This document shows positions 1-9,219 of a stretch of DNA of 64,000 nucleotides, piece by piece. The notes beneath the pieces were generated by a model that saw only the letters and a list, made by a program, of their open reading frames with translations, was not told where the DNA came from and ran no database searches. Every line of letters begins with the position of its first letter. The stretch's first letter is position 1. The DNA comes from Latescibacteria bacterium UBA6620 (GTDB taxonomy: Bacteria > Latescibacterota > UBA2968): assembly GCA_002433075.1 (NCBI GenBank), contig DJHM01000022.1, forward strand, positions 30,161 through 94,160, given 5' to 3'. Made by a program: the position numbers and the translations under genes.

Positions 1-684
1 CGCGCCGCTAGCGACGGGGCCGACGTGCTCCTCACTCCGGAGGGGTCCCTCAGCGGGTACACCCCCCATTTTGAGGTCGAATCGGTGCGCGCAGCCCTGG
101 AGGAAGTCACCGATTCCGCACGCAACCGCACGCTCGGTCTCGCCCTCGGAACCTGCTTCGTCGAAGACGACGGCCACTGCTACAACCAGGTCCGCTTCTA
201 CCAACCGGACGGGCACTATCTCGGATTCCACAGCAAGATCCTGAGATGCGGCAGCCACGACGACCCGCCGCAGGGCGAGATCAACGACTACGCCACGAGC
301 GACCTGAAGACATTCGACCTCGCAGGTCGCTCCGCCGGCGGGTTGATCTGCAACGACCTGTGGGCTAACCCCGGATGCACACCGATGCCCGATCCCCATC
401 TCACGCAGCAACTGTCGAAAATGGGTGCGCGTCTCGTGTTTCACGCCGTCAACGGCGGACGGGACGGCGGAGAGGGATCAACCGTCAACTGGAATTATCA
501 CGAATCCAACTTGCGAATGCGGGCGCGCGCCGGTCGACTCTGGCTCGTGACCGTAGACAGCGCCGAACCCACGTCGATTCCCTGCTCGTCACCCTCCGGC
601 GTCATCGATCCGGAGGGACGCTGGGCCTGCCGGACGGACAACATCGGCGAGGCCTTCTTCGTCCATACCATCGAGTTCAACTGA
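1..684 (+). CDS. Carbon-nitrogen hydrolase (nitrilase superfamily), 5' end cut by window
   Basis: The reading frame is open from base 1, so the N-terminus lies upstream of the window. The catalytic triad of the nitrilase superfamily is visible: Glu at base 40 (TPEGSLSGY), Lys at 235 (FHSKILRC) and Cys at 349 (GGLICNDLW). These enzymes hydrolyse nitriles or the C-N bond of amides through a thioester on the Cys; the substrate cannot be read here. Ten bases separate it from the PhyH gene that follows on the same strand, so the two are probably co-transcribed. A GTG at base 25 exists but lies inside the conserved block and is not the start. Confidence 0.85.
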   Translation, partial: RAASDGADVLLTPEGSLSGYTPHFEVESVRAALEEVTDSARNRTLGLALGTCFVEDDGHCYNQVRFYQPDGHYLGFHSKILRCGSHDDPPQGEINDYATSDLKTFDLAGRSAGGLICNDLWANPGCTPMPDPHLTQQLSKMGARLVFHAVNGGRDGGEGSTVNWNYHESNLRMRARAGRLWLVTVDSAEPTSIPCSSPSGVIDPEGRWACRTDNIGEAFFVHTIEFN

Positions 685-694
685 GGCCGATCCC

Positions 695-1474
695 GTGACA
701 CAAACACCAACCGACGACGCGCAGATCGCGTCCTGGGTGGACACCTTCAATCGCGACGGCTGCCTGTTCGTCGAGGACGTTCTCCCGAGCGACTGGTGCG
801 ACGAACTTCGCGAAGACCTCGACCGCACGATCGCCGATCATCCGGAAATCGAGAAGAAACTGAGTCACCATCTCATCCCCCGGATGTTTGAAACCAGCGC
901 CGCCAATCTGCGCCTCTTCGATTTCGAGCCGATCGTCTCCTTCGCCGAAGCGCTCGTGGCAGAAAACTGTCACGTCATTCACAACAACTCTTTCCGTACG
1001 TATCCGGGCGGGGGCATCACCCGGTGGCATCAGGACGACTCGCCGCATATGCTCGTCACGGAAGGCGAGCCCCCGAAGAACGTCCGTCTGCCGGTCCTTC
1101 TTTTCACGTGCAATTACTATCTGACGGACGTCACCGAACGCGAACACGGCGGAACCGAAGTCATCCCCGGTTCCCACCTGTTCGGCGCCTCGCCGCCCGA
1201 AAAGATCGAGGGCACCGAGTGGGAAGAACGCGTGCAGTACAATCTGGGACGTGCCGGGAGCGTAATCATGTTCAACAACCAGGTCTGGCATCGTGGCGGA
1301 CCCAACCAGAGCGACAGGACGCGCTACATCACCCAGATCACCTACGCACGCCGCATCATTGGTCACAAATACTTCCCGTTCATGAACTACGAGATGCCCG
1401 AACACGTGTTTGCCGACGCGGATGAACGGAAGAAGCGACTGCTCGGCTTCCTCCCCAGCGGCGCCTACGGGTAG
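695..1474 (+). CDS. Phytanoyl-CoA dioxygenase (PhyH) family protein
   Basis: 259 residues, the usual size for the family, with a GTG start. PhyH proteins are Fe(II)/2-oxoglutarate oxygenases of the cupin (double-stranded beta-helix) fold. The iron ligands are visible as H112-Q-D114 (RWHQDD) and distal H199 (VWHRGG), 87 residues apart, followed by an Arg in SDRTRY that would bind 2-oxoglutarate. Mid-protein EHGGTEVIPGSH is the family PGSH block. It follows the nitrilase gene by 10 bp. The substrate is unknown. This is a canonical member, useful as a comparison for the HxG pair at 30.8-32.5 kb. Confidence 0.88.
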   Translation: MTQTPTDDAQIASWVDTFNRDGCLFVEDVLPSDWCDELREDLDRTIADHPEIEKKLSHHLIPRMFETSAANLRLFDFEPIVSFAEALVAENCHVIHNNSFRTYPGGGITRWHQDDSPHMLVTEGEPPKNVRLPVLLFTCNYYLTDVTEREHGGTEVIPGSHLFGASPPEKIEGTEWEERVQYNLGRAGSVIMFNNQVWHRGGPNQSDRTRYITQITYARRIIGHKYFPFMNYEMPEHVFADADERKKRLLGFLPSGAYG

Positions 1475-1516
1475 TCGCACGTGCCCTCGCAGTCTTATCT
1501 CAACGCGCTCAACTGA

Positions 1517-2779
1517 ATGTCCATCCATCATCAGAATTGGTCGGGGCACGCCCCTTTTCATTCCGCGCGGTTTCACCAGCCGACGACGGTCGACGAAGTC
1601 CGCGAGGCGGTCCGCAACGCCAACAAGGTCCGTGTCATCGGATCCCGTCATTGCTTCAATGACATCGCGGATACTACGGGCGACCTCATCTCACTGAGCC
1701 GTCTCGACCCCGATCTCGTCATCGATCGCGAAAAGAACACCGCCACAGTGCCCGCCGGAATCACTTACGGCGAGCTCTGCCCTCAACTCCACGCGGCCGG
1801 CTACGCACTGCCGAACACCGCCTCCCTCGACCACATCACCGTCATCGGCGCCTGTATGACCGCCACCCACGGCTCGGGAGACACCCTCGGCAATCTTGCC
1901 ACCCCGGTCTCCGGATTGGAGATGGTCACCGCCACCGGCGATCGGGTGACCCTCACTCGGGAAGACCATCCTGATCGATTTTCCGGAGCCGTCGTCTCGC
2001 TCGGCGCCCTCGGCGTCGTCACCCGCGTCACCCTCAATCTGGAACCGACGTTTTCTATTCTGCAGCACGTCTACCAAGGACTGCCTTCCGCCCGCCTCTA
2101 CGAATCCTTCGATGCCATTATGGGCGCGGGCTACAGCGTCAGTCTTTTTCCTTCGTGGAAGGAAGACGTCATCGACTCGCTCTGGGTGAAACAGCAGGTT
2201 CCCGACGGCGAGGATGCTCCCGCCGTGGAACCGGAGTTCTACGGCGCAACGTTGCCACCCGACGGCCACTTCTGGAAGGAACCGGCCGATCGGTACTGGA
2301 CGCCGGTGAGAACCGTGGGCCCCTGGCACGAACGCCTGCCCCACTTTCATTTCAACGACCCGGAGCAGGAGGGGGACGAGCTCCAGAGCGAGTACTTCGT
2401 GGCCCGTCCCCACGCGGTCGAGGCTCTGAAAGTCGTCGCCAGCTTTCGGGAACGCCTGGCCCCGATCCTGGTCGTCTCCGAAATTCGCACCGTCGCAGCG
2501 GACGATCTCTGGCTAAGCACCGCCTACGGCCACGACGTCGTAGCCATTCACTTCAACTGGCGCAACGACTGGCCAGACGTGAGAGACTTTCTCCCTCTCC
2601 TAGAAGAGCAACTCACCCCCTTCGAGCCACGGCCCCACTGGGGCAAGCTCTCTGAAATCGATCCGGCCCAGGTCGGCGCTCGCTATCCCCGGATAGACGA
2701 TTTCCGGTCATTGGCGGATGAGTTCGATCCTTCGGGAAAGTTCCGAAACGCATACATCAATCGGTGCATCTTCGGGTAG
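1517..2779 (+). CDS. FAD-linked alditol oxidase-like / D-arabinono-lactone oxidase family
   Basis: 420 residues, close to the size of Streptomyces alditol oxidase (about 418). An N-terminal PCMH-type FAD domain carries GSRHCFND with His45, which matches the His that covalently holds FAD in alditol oxidases. The C-terminal ALO domain ends in the family pattern FDPSGKFRN. Such enzymes oxidise the terminal hydroxyl of polyols or sugar lactones using O2. The ATG start follows the PhyH stop by 42 bp. Polyol oxidation would fit the sugar isomerases and sugar-acid dehydratases nearby, but the substrate is inference. Confidence 0.85.
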   Translation: MSIHHQNWSGHAPFHSARFHQPTTVDEVREAVRNANKVRVIGSRHCFNDIADTTGDLISLSRLDPDLVIDREKNTATVPAGITYGELCPQLHAAGYALPNTASLDHITVIGACMTATHGSGDTLGNLATPVSGLEMVTATGDRVTLTREDHPDRFSGAVVSLGALGVVTRVTLNLEPTFSILQHVYQGLPSARLYESFDAIMGAGYSVSLFPSWKEDVIDSLWVKQQVPDGEDAPAVEPEFYGATLPPDGHFWKEPADRYWTPVRTVGPWHERLPHFHFNDPEQEGDELQSEYFVARPHAVEALKVVASFRERLAPILVVSEIRTVAADDLWLSTAYGHDVVAIHFNWRNDWPDVRDFLPLLEEQLTPFEPRPHWGKLSEIDPAQVGARYPRIDDFRSLADEFDPSGKFRNAYINRCIFG

Positions 2780-2901
2780 CGCAGCATTGAGCAATCCCAC
2801 GCATCGTCACACTGAGCGCAGTCGAAGTGTCGATCATCGCCGCTCGGGATGGGTTTATCTGATTCAAGACATTCGCTTACTTCGTGCAATTGATGTTGTG
2901 T

Positions 2902-2929
2902 CGCACTCTTTTGTGACCAAAAGAGTGCG
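2902..2929. repeat. Hairpin repeat, copy 1 (12-bp perfect stem, 4-nt loop)
   Basis: CGCACTCTTTTG (2902-2913), loop TGAC, CAAAAGAGTGCG (2918-2929). The adjoining AGAAAAGTCCCGCT (2931-2944) is also found, inverted, beside the second copy at about 9018-9074, so the unit is larger than the hairpin. No T-tract follows, so a simple terminator is not obvious. Confidence 0.8.
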
Positions 2930-3129
2930 CAGAAAAGTCCCGCTCAGGCGCCGCGGCGTCTTGTGGCCGACGCCGGCAGTACGATCCAGCTCGGCGACGA
3001 CCGTTTGGATGACCTGGGGTTGGGATGTGAAACCCTCAGCGTTGCTCAGTTGCCGCCTTTACCTGGGCCGCTATGTCGTGGAGAATGGACCCATCCACGG
3101 TGAAGCGTTCGATTGTTCATTGAACCCAC

Positions 3130-3320
3130 GTTGAAAACGGATTCCCGGGGTAAACACGAGCGTCCCTTCGGGGCTTGTCCGATAGCTGACACTCGAATGT
3201 GGGTGAGACGCGGAGCGGCGACCGTCCATAGCCAGGGGCGAAGCCCCTGGATACTCGCGCCAAACAGGAAACCAAAGAGCCCCGGAGGGGCGACCCGAGA
3301 TAGACGCCACTATCGGTAGG
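3130..3320. repeat. Intergenic GC-rich repeat with GGGGCGAAGCCCC and CCCCGGAGGGGCG hairpins
   Basis: Contains CCAGGGGC-GAA-GCCCCTGG (3232-3250) and GAGCCCCGGAGGGGCGACC (about 3278-3296). Motifs of this shape are widespread intergenic repeats in Planctomycetes and related phyla; that comparison is from memory. A related element lies at about 24940-25075. Confidence 0.5.
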
Positions 3321-3327
3321 AGACGTA

Positions 3328-4152
3328 ATGCTGAGAATAGGTGTAGGAATGCGCGACGCGCCGGAAGATCCCGATGCGCTCGCGGAACGTTACGTAAATC
3401 TCGGCTACAATGCCGCCGTGTGGCCAAGAAATCCGAATCTGGACGAACCCGAACGGGTCAAGGCGCTGCAGACCGCCTTCGAGAAGCGGGACGTCCTGAT
3501 TGCGGAGGTCGGCGCCTGGTGCAACATCATCTCACCCGACGAGGAGGAATGCGGGAAGAACATTGACTACGTATGCGATCGGCTCGCCCTGGCAGACGAG
3601 GTCGGCGCGTGTTGCTGTGTGGATTTCCTGGGAGGGCGGGAGCCGGGCATTCCGTGGTCCGAACACCCGGACAACTTCACGGACGAAACCTTCGACCTGT
3701 GCGTCGAAACCGTGCGGTCCATCATCGATCGCGTCAAACCCACCCGAACGAGGTTCACGATCGAAACGATGCAATGCATCATCCCCGACAACGTGGACAG
3801 CTACGTCGACCTCTTCAACGCCGTCGACCGTCCCCAGTTCGCCGTCCACGTCGACCCGGCCAACCTCATTCTCACCCCCCGAATGATCGCGAACACCGGC
3901 GCGCTGATCCGCAACTACTTCGACCGGCTCGGTTCGTGGATCGTCAGCTGTCACGCCAAGGACCTGATCGTCCATCCGAAACTTGCGCTCCACATCGACG
4001 AAGTGCGACCCGGGCTGGGTCGGATGGACTATCGGACATATCTGAAGGAGATCGACAAACTGGATCGGGAGGTTCCGCTGATCCTGGAACATCTGGATAC
4101 GATGGAGGAGTATGGGAAGGCGCGGGAGTTCATTCTGTCGCAGGTGGAGTAG
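3328..4152 (+). CDS. Sugar phosphate isomerase/epimerase family TIM barrel
   Basis: 274 residues of the AP_endonuc_2 (xylose isomerase-like) TIM-barrel family. Visible features are the GYNAAVWP block near the N-terminus, the metal-ligand type stretches FTIETMQ (Glu), HVDPANL (His/Asp), SCHAKDL (His) and C-terminal PLILEHLD (Glu), in the usual order. Members isomerise or epimerise keto sugars or inositol derivatives with a divalent metal. ATG start preceded by GGAG (TAGGAGACGTAATG). It stands alone on the plus strand; a second family member is at 5.2-6.0 kb on the other strand. Confidence 0.8.
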   Translation: MLRIGVGMRDAPEDPDALAERYVNLGYNAAVWPRNPNLDEPERVKALQTAFEKRDVLIAEVGAWCNIISPDEEECGKNIDYVCDRLALADEVGACCCVDFLGGREPGIPWSEHPDNFTDETFDLCVETVRSIIDRVKPTRTRFTIETMQCIIPDNVDSYVDLFNAVDRPQFAVHVDPANLILTPRMIANTGALIRNYFDRLGSWIVSCHAKDLIVHPKLALHIDEVRPGLGRMDYRTYLKEIDKLDREVPLILEHLDTMEEYGKAREFILSQVE

Positions 4153-4246
4153 CGGGGGCGAAGACTTGCAAATGCCACTATCCGATGCGTATTTGCCGGT
4201 CGCTCTCCGCAAGAAATCAGCGAACACACACGCACAGGGACGAGAT

Positions 4247-4882
4247 ATGTGGAAAATTGGTTCGTTAGCGCTTTCGGTCTGCCTCTCCTATGGATCTGCC
4301 TTCCCTCAGGGTTCCGAGGACGCCCTCGGCAGCGTCCTCTCGCAATCGACGGAGGATTTCTATGAGGCGCGATCCATCCCGAACGTCGAGAACATCTCGT
4401 CGGGTATCCTGATCGACTTCGACAACGATGGAGACCTCGATTTCGCCGGCGAGGTCTTCGCGGACCGCCAGCAGGCGACCCCCGTGCTCTTCTATCGTAA
4501 CGATGGACTCGAGAACTTCGAGGAGGCAACCGGCGAAGTCCTCGAGGGCCCCGAAGTGCTCATCTTCGGGGGCAATAACCTCAACACGTGGGAAGTCGCC
4601 GACTTCAATGGGGACGGATTGGACGATCTCTTTTTCGGGGATATCGGCGTAGACGACCCGCCCTTCAACGGGGCGAGCAACATGATCCTGATCCAGACGG
4701 ACCGCGGCACCTTATCTCACGAGACAGCCGATCGTCTTCCGACGAACCCGACCTTTTCCCACGACTGCACAGTGGGAGATTTCGATCTGGACGGCGACAT
4801 CTTCGACCTGGATACCAACGGTGAGGTTGGCTTTTCGGATTTCCAACGATTTGCTGGAGAGTTCGGGACCACGAGTGGGTGA
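4247..4882 (+). CDS. Secreted VCBS/FG-GAP repeat protein, truncated, with dockerin-like tail
   Basis: The start at ATG 4247 gives a signal peptide (MWKIGSLALSVCLSYGSAF). Two or three FG-GAP/VCBS calcium-binding repeats follow (DFDNDGDLDFAG, DFNGDGLDDLFFG, DFDLDGD). The third repeat breaks off after DFDLDGD and continues directly into an EF-hand or dockerin-like tail, FDLDTNGEVGFSDFQRF. At 211 residues it is far shorter than usual VCBS proteins, so an internal deletion that kept frame is likely. The tail pattern is common at the C-terminus of exported proteins in Poribacteria/Latescibacterota-type genomes (from memory). Confidence 0.65.
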   Translation: MWKIGSLALSVCLSYGSAFPQGSEDALGSVLSQSTEDFYEARSIPNVENISSGILIDFDNDGDLDFAGEVFADRQQATPVLFYRNDGLENFEEATGEVLEGPEVLIFGGNNLNTWEVADFNGDGLDDLFFGDIGVDDPPFNGASNMILIQTDRGTLSHETADRLPTNPTFSHDCTVGDFDLDGDIFDLDTNGEVGFSDFQRFAGEFGTTSG

Positions 4883-5190
4883 GCTCTAAGGACGGCAGGG
4901 ACTGTTGGACGCCGGATAGCCTGGGGACAGGATCATATCACCTACGTGAGATCCCGTCCCAATCTGGCTAGTGGGGACCATCAGGTTGACTTCGGGATGT
5001 CTGGAAACCCATCCCCGACGATTTCGGATTCTGACGCCGGGATCTACCGGCAGCCCAAACCCGGCGGAATCAGATGCTGCGAAGAACGCAGAATCCGAGA
5101 TGGGACTCTGCTTTAATCTCGATTGTCGCAAGGTTAGCATCGAAATTGGTGCGCGCGTGCCAAATCGAGTTACGGTCGATCCAGACCGGC
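4883..5190. other. Non-coding interval, nothing recognised
   Basis: 308 bp between the VCBS gene and the convergent isomerase gene. I see no conserved ORF, clear terminator or repeat. Confidence 0.5.
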
Positions 5191-5988
5191 CTACCCTCCC
5201 CGAATCTGCTCCGCATTCCCCCGCACCTCCACCAAATCCTCCGGCCGACTCAGCTCGTACATAAAGACCCCCGAGTACGCCGAATCCTCCAACGCCTTCA
5301 CCACCCCGTCCCAATCGATATCCCCACGCCCGGGCAGCAGATGCTCGTCCTGCTCTCCGTGATTGTCGTGCAGATGCAACGTGATGAGGTGGGGACCCGC
5401 GATCCGCAGAGCCTCCACGGGGTCCCCGACCATATTCCGATGCCCGACGTCGATCACGATCCCCACATTCGACGCATCGATGTCCGCCACCAGCTTCGCC
5501 AGCCGTTCCGGCTCTCGCGTGTAGCCACGCGACGTGTTCTCCACCGCGAAGGAAACGTCCTTCGGCGCCGCGTAGGACGCGACCGCGCCCAGATTGTCGA
5601 TGTAGGCCTGCCGTTTTGCGTCGTGCGACCCATCTTCCGGCTCCGGAATCTGGATGTGGTGCGTCACCAGGATGCCGCCGCCCAGCGCCTCCATCACATC
5701 GACCGCCTGCCGGTAGGCCGTCAGGGATTTCTCTCGTAGAGCGTCATCGAGGGTTGCCAGATCGTAGTCGTCGAAAATCTCGAGATGGATGTGAAGCGTG
5801 TTGAGGTGCAGCGACAGATCCGTCATCGCCTGTCGCAGGGACGCGAAGGCGTCGAGGTCCGTGAAGGAAAAGCCCGGATGGTAGTCTGTGAGCTCCAGCG
5901 AGTCGATCCCCGCTTCCTGGTATTCCTGGAACAGCTCCCGGGACAGCGGACGATCTCGATGCATAATCGTCGAGGCGCCGATTTTCAT
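5191..5988 (-). CDS. Sugar phosphate isomerase/epimerase family TIM barrel
   Basis: 265 residues, AP_endonuc_2 family. Metal-site stretches in order are SLELTDYHP near the N-terminus, FAVENTSRG (Glu), IVIDVGHRNM (Asp/His), LITLHLHDNHG (His) and FMYELSRPED near the end (Glu). LLPGRGDIDWDGV is the typical loop before the last strands. The product is likely a cytoplasmic keto-sugar isomerase or epimerase. An AAGGTCCT stretch precedes the ATG. It is transcribed away from the AsmA-like remnant region. Confidence 0.82.
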   Translation of the reverse strand: MKIGASTIMHRDRPLSRELFQEYQEAGIDSLELTDYHPGFSFTDLDAFASLRQAMTDLSLHLNTLHIHLEIFDDYDLATLDDALREKSLTAYRQAVDVMEALGGGILVTHHIQIPEPEDGSHDAKRQAYIDNLGAVASYAAPKDVSFAVENTSRGYTREPERLAKLVADIDASNVGIVIDVGHRNMVGDPVEALRIAGPHLITLHLHDNHGEQDEHLLPGRGDIDWDGVVKALEDSAYSGVFMYELSRPEDLVEVRGNAEQIRGG

Positions 5989-6154
5989 AGAAGGTCCTTT
6001 CGAGATGGTGAACGGTCGCGTGAAAAGTCACGTTCGAGGTTCTAAAGCCAGGAGCACGCCGACTCGGTCGGCAAATCCGGTTGCATCGCGCCCACGCCAA
6101 CCATATCGGGTGGATCCTGATTCTCTCTGCTGTACGCACTGCTTGTCGCCAAAC

Positions 6155-7089
6155 TCAGGACAATTCAATCCTCTTCTTCACTCTCTCGAGGACCCACCGC
6201 CTGCCGATGACGTCTCTCTGCGCGTCGAGCATTCTCTTGAACTGATTCGTCTCAATGTATGGATCGTGCTCCGGCCCGAAGAAGCGCGGATTGTCTGCTG
6301 CCGCCTGCAGGACCGGGATGAGCGGTTTCATCGGACGAAGCTGATCCCGGCTGCAGTAGGAGAGATGCGCGCCCGCACGGATCCGCGCCCAAAGAATATC
6401 ATTCTCCAGCCCTCTCGCAAAAGCCTCAATCGTCTCCGCGCCGTTTCCTGAATGCACCACGTAATTGGCCGCTCCCAGACGGACACTGATCGACACATCC
6501 TCCAGAACCGCTCGCAATCGCTCGAGCGTCAATTCGTCGTCACTCCAGGAGAGAATGAAGTCGGATGCCAATCGCCCAGTGCGGATCGGTTGATCCTGTC
6601 CGATCGCGTGCGTCACGTTCGCCAGCTCGGCCTGGCCACCAAGTCTGAGTCCGTTCGGAGCGAGAACCACTTCGAGGTCCAGGTCCTCGACCTGAATCGA
6701 TGAGGACGCCAACCGGTCCGTGTAGGTCAGCGAAGCGTCGGTCAGGATGATGTGCTTGACTGGAATGGCAACGTCACCGCTCCCAGTTCACCCTCCCCCG
6801 TGATCAGCGGGAGAATCGAAATCGCGATCTTCATTCGACTCGCCGATATGAATGGCTTGGGGCCGAACCCGTCCCGCTCCTGAATCGATACCCCCTCCGC
6901 AACAGCGTTCACGCCAGCAAACAGCGAAAGCGAGATCGATTCCAAACCGACCTTGCGTTCGAGCGTGGCCGACAGACGTGGGACAACCAGATCGCGCAGC
7001 TTCTCCGGGGTCAAATACAGGTAGAGGCCCGCGCCCCCGACGACAATCAGCAGGGCGATCCCGGCAACAGTTCGAACAATGATTTTCAT
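6155..7089 (-). pseudogene. AsmA-like protein gene, frameshifted
   Basis: The first part starts at ATG 7089 with a transmembrane segment (AGIALLIVVGGAGLYLYL) and the AsmA-type opening with LRDLVVPRLSATLERKVGLE. That frame stops at 6742. The continuation, VKHIILTDASLTYTDRLA, is in another frame and runs to 6155, so a frameshift lies at about 6765-6795. AsmA proteins are inner-membrane-anchored, involved in lipid or outer-membrane assembly and usually over 600 residues. The remainder here is short, and its last third (after about 6450) does not look AsmA-like and may be unrelated DNA fused in. Most likely a decayed gene; a sequencing indel explains the frameshift but not the shortness. Confidence 0.6.
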
Positions 7090-7353
7090 GAGGATCTGCT
7101 TGAGTGGACTATGTCTGTGTGAAGTCGTTTGCAGGCAATGGTCTCGGGGGTTCGCGGCTCCTCTCCCTCCGGTACAAGACAGGCTCCGACCGCTCCCACC
7201 AGGTACCGTACGCACGCACACCGTAAATCGCCGCCGCAGGCTCCGCCTACCGTCTACCTGCCTACGCTAAAGCTACGGCACGGCAGGCCGCCCACCGGCC
7301 TCCGCTGAAATCTACGCCGGGCGGGCCGCCCTGTTGCGAAGGCCGTCTACCGT

Positions 7354-8682
7354 CTACTGTCTTCTCCGCGTAACCACAAGCCCGAGTCCAAAGATCACGA
7401 CCGTCGCAACACCCAGCAGGAAACCCAGAACCCCGACCCCCATCCCCTGGATCAAGAACGGAAACACCGCGAACGTCGCGAAACCGCCCCCCACGAACGG
7501 AAACGACAGCGCGCCACCCAGGGCGTAATGCTCGGCGGCGCCCGAGTCGAGATCTTTGTCCACGATTCGCAGAAGCATCAACCCGGTCGCCGTCACACCC
7601 GTCGACATCCCGTAGTTGAGGATGCCCAGCTCGAACCAGTGTTCGGCCGGCAACAGGCGGCGTCCCACGTAGACCAGGCAAACGCCCCCCCACACGAAGC
7701 CGAGCACCAGGAGAATCGACAGCGGAACGATCGCGTTCGCCACCAGCGCAAGGTTGAGCGACGCAATCGCCGCCACGATCAGAAACTCCATCGCCGCGGC
7801 AGACAGTCGTCGCACAGTCACGGGATCGATCAGGGTCGAAATGCCGAGAACCCGAAAAATATCCCGAACCACCCAGCCTCCCAGGAGCGTGAACATAAAC
7901 AGCGGCAGCCCGTCGTAGACGAATCCCGCGAGCTTCTGCAGCGCCAGCCCCGTCGCGAAGGCGCCCGCGAGAATCACCCCTTGAAACACGAGCGGGTCGA
8001 GCACTTCCGCACTGACCCGTCCCATCCCGATGACCTCCCGACCTTCCTCTTCTATTCCTGTGATTTCCGCCGTGCGAGTCTCACCCGTCCGCGTCCATCC
8101 TCTCCGCACACCCAGATTCACGAAGAACATCCCGCTAACCACACTGTAAATCAGGCCCACGGTCGCCATAAAGAAACCCAGGTCCCGCGCCTCGGGATAA
8201 CCCAGCTTTTCGTAGACCGCACCCAGCGCGGCCGACGTCCCGTGTCCTCCCACGAAACCCGCCTCGATCAGCTGTCCGAAATAAATCGGCACGTCCCCAC
8301 CGAACGGTCCCAGTTCGAGCGGCTGAATGATCAACGCCACAGCCAGCAGCCCCAGCGATACCTGCCCCAGACTGATGATCCACACCAAGATCCCCTGTCG
8401 GAACGCCCCGCCCAGATTCTCGGTCAGCGATCGTCCCGGCTTGTCCAGAAACAGTCCTGCGAACACCACAGAAATCAGCCACCCCGGCCACGTCCGTAAC
8501 TCCGACACATCTGGAATCCACCCCGCATCCCACACCCGCGGACCTGCCTGCAACACCACCAGCCCGATCAATCCCCCAATGATCGCCGCCGGCACATAGC
8601 ACACCTGCAATACCCGAACCCGCGCCCGCAGGAACAGCCCGATCAGCAGAAGGCCCGATGCAAACAGCAATGATGTTTCCAA
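7354..8682 (-). CDS. gltS: Sodium/glutamate symporter, GltS family
   Basis: 442 residues with about ten hydrophobic helices. It shows GltS signatures: N-terminal LLLIGLFLRARV, the re-entrant type stretch GFVGGHGTSAALG near the middle, and a second similar half with GILNYGMSTGVTATGLMLLR. GltS carries glutamate inward with sodium. The ATG is preceded by a weak GAAG. The C-terminus is in a GC-rich, repeat-prone spot (ACCGTCTACTGTCT at about 7346-7361). A gamma-glutamyltransferase that could release glutamate lies 2.3 kb away. Confidence 0.82.
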   Translation of the reverse strand: METSLLFASGLLLIGLFLRARVRVLQVCYVPAAIIGGLIGLVVLQAGPRVWDAGWIPDVSELRTWPGWLISVVFAGLFLDKPGRSLTENLGGAFRQGILVWIISLGQVSLGLLAVALIIQPLELGPFGGDVPIYFGQLIEAGFVGGHGTSAALGAVYEKLGYPEARDLGFFMATVGLIYSVVSGMFFVNLGVRRGWTRTGETRTAEITGIEEEGREVIGMGRVSAEVLDPLVFQGVILAGAFATGLALQKLAGFVYDGLPLFMFTLLGGWVVRDIFRVLGISTLIDPVTVRRLSAAAMEFLIVAAIASLNLALVANAIVPLSILLVLGFVWGGVCLVYVGRRLLPAEHWFELGILNYGMSTGVTATGLMLLRIVDKDLDSGAAEHYALGGALSFPFVGGGFATFAVFPFLIQGMGVGVLGFLLGVATVVIFGLGLVVTRRRQ

Positions 8683-9219
8683 AGTAACCCATCCTTCTTC
8701 AATTTCAGCTATGTCTCAATAGAGCCAATATATGAACGAGCAGTCACGAGGCACGTGGATCAAAGCGTCCCAGAGCACCCAACCGTCGAGAACAGCCATC
8801 CACCACGATATGGCAGCCCAGGTAAATGCCCGCCCCCTCATACTTCAGGTCAAGAAAGAAGCCGTCGTTCACCCGGATCGTACTGGAGCCTGTCCCGAGC
8901 GGAGTCGAGGGAGCGTGGGCCACCCTATCCCGCCGAAGCATCTTGCGAAGGCGGAAAGCCCCGGTGGCGGCCTCGGTAGAGGGGCCTGGCCCGAGTGCAA
9001 GCGGCGGTACCGAGGGAAGCGGGACTTTTCTTCCGCACCGAAGGTGCGCTCACTCTTTTGGTCACAAAAGAGTGCGACGCAGGGTCAAATACACGAGTAA
9101 AGGATATCTTGAATTCGTATTACTACGTCAGCGACTTGCCGATCCCACCCCATCGTGCTTTCCTTGATGACGAAACTGCACCACCCAACCATCCACCCGC
9201 TCAATCAAGGACCATCATC
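8683..9219. other. Non-coding interval with repeats and an unresolved remnant
   Basis: 537 bp between gltS and the PhyH-HEAT gene. It holds a GAGCGGAGTCGAGGG repeat (about 8889-8912) and the inverted second copy of the hairpin repeat (9018-9074). A minus-strand stretch at about 8750-8890 reads IRVNDGFFLDLKYEGAGIYL, which looks protein-like but has no matching gene frame; it may be a remnant. Confidence 0.5.
9018..9074. repeat. Hairpin repeat, copy 2 (inverted relative to copy 1)
   Basis: CACTCTTTTG (9051-9060), GTCA, CAAAAGAGTG (9065-9074), preceded at 9018-9031 by AGCGGGACTTTTCT, which is the reverse complement of 2931-2944 beside copy 1. The two units differ by an insert of roughly 20 bases between this stretch and the hairpin. 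Confidence 0.78.

Larger units (their letters stand above)
2780..3327. other. Non-coding interval with dispersed repeats
   Basis: No convincing gene in 548 bp. It contains a copy of a CTGAGCGCAGTCGAAG-type repeat (about 2805-2829), a strong 12-bp hairpin (2902-2929) that recurs inverted near 9.05 kb, and from about 3130 to 3320 an intergenic repeat of the class with AGGGGCGAAGCCCCTGG and GCCCCGGAGGGGCGACC motifs. Open frames across this last part on both strands look like repeat translation rather than genes. Confidence 0.7.

Noticed and set aside
677..1651. Long minus-strand open frame
   Set aside because: It lies opposite the PhyH and oxidase genes and has no recognisable domain; a shadow of GC-rich codon use.
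7528..8499. Plus-strand frame opposite gltS
   Set aside because: Low-complexity His/Arg/Pro-rich translation typical of an antisense shadow.
8995..9219. N-terminal extension of the PhyH-HEAT protein
   Set aside because: It translates the hairpin repeat; GTG 9220 has a Shine-Dalgarno and begins the domain.
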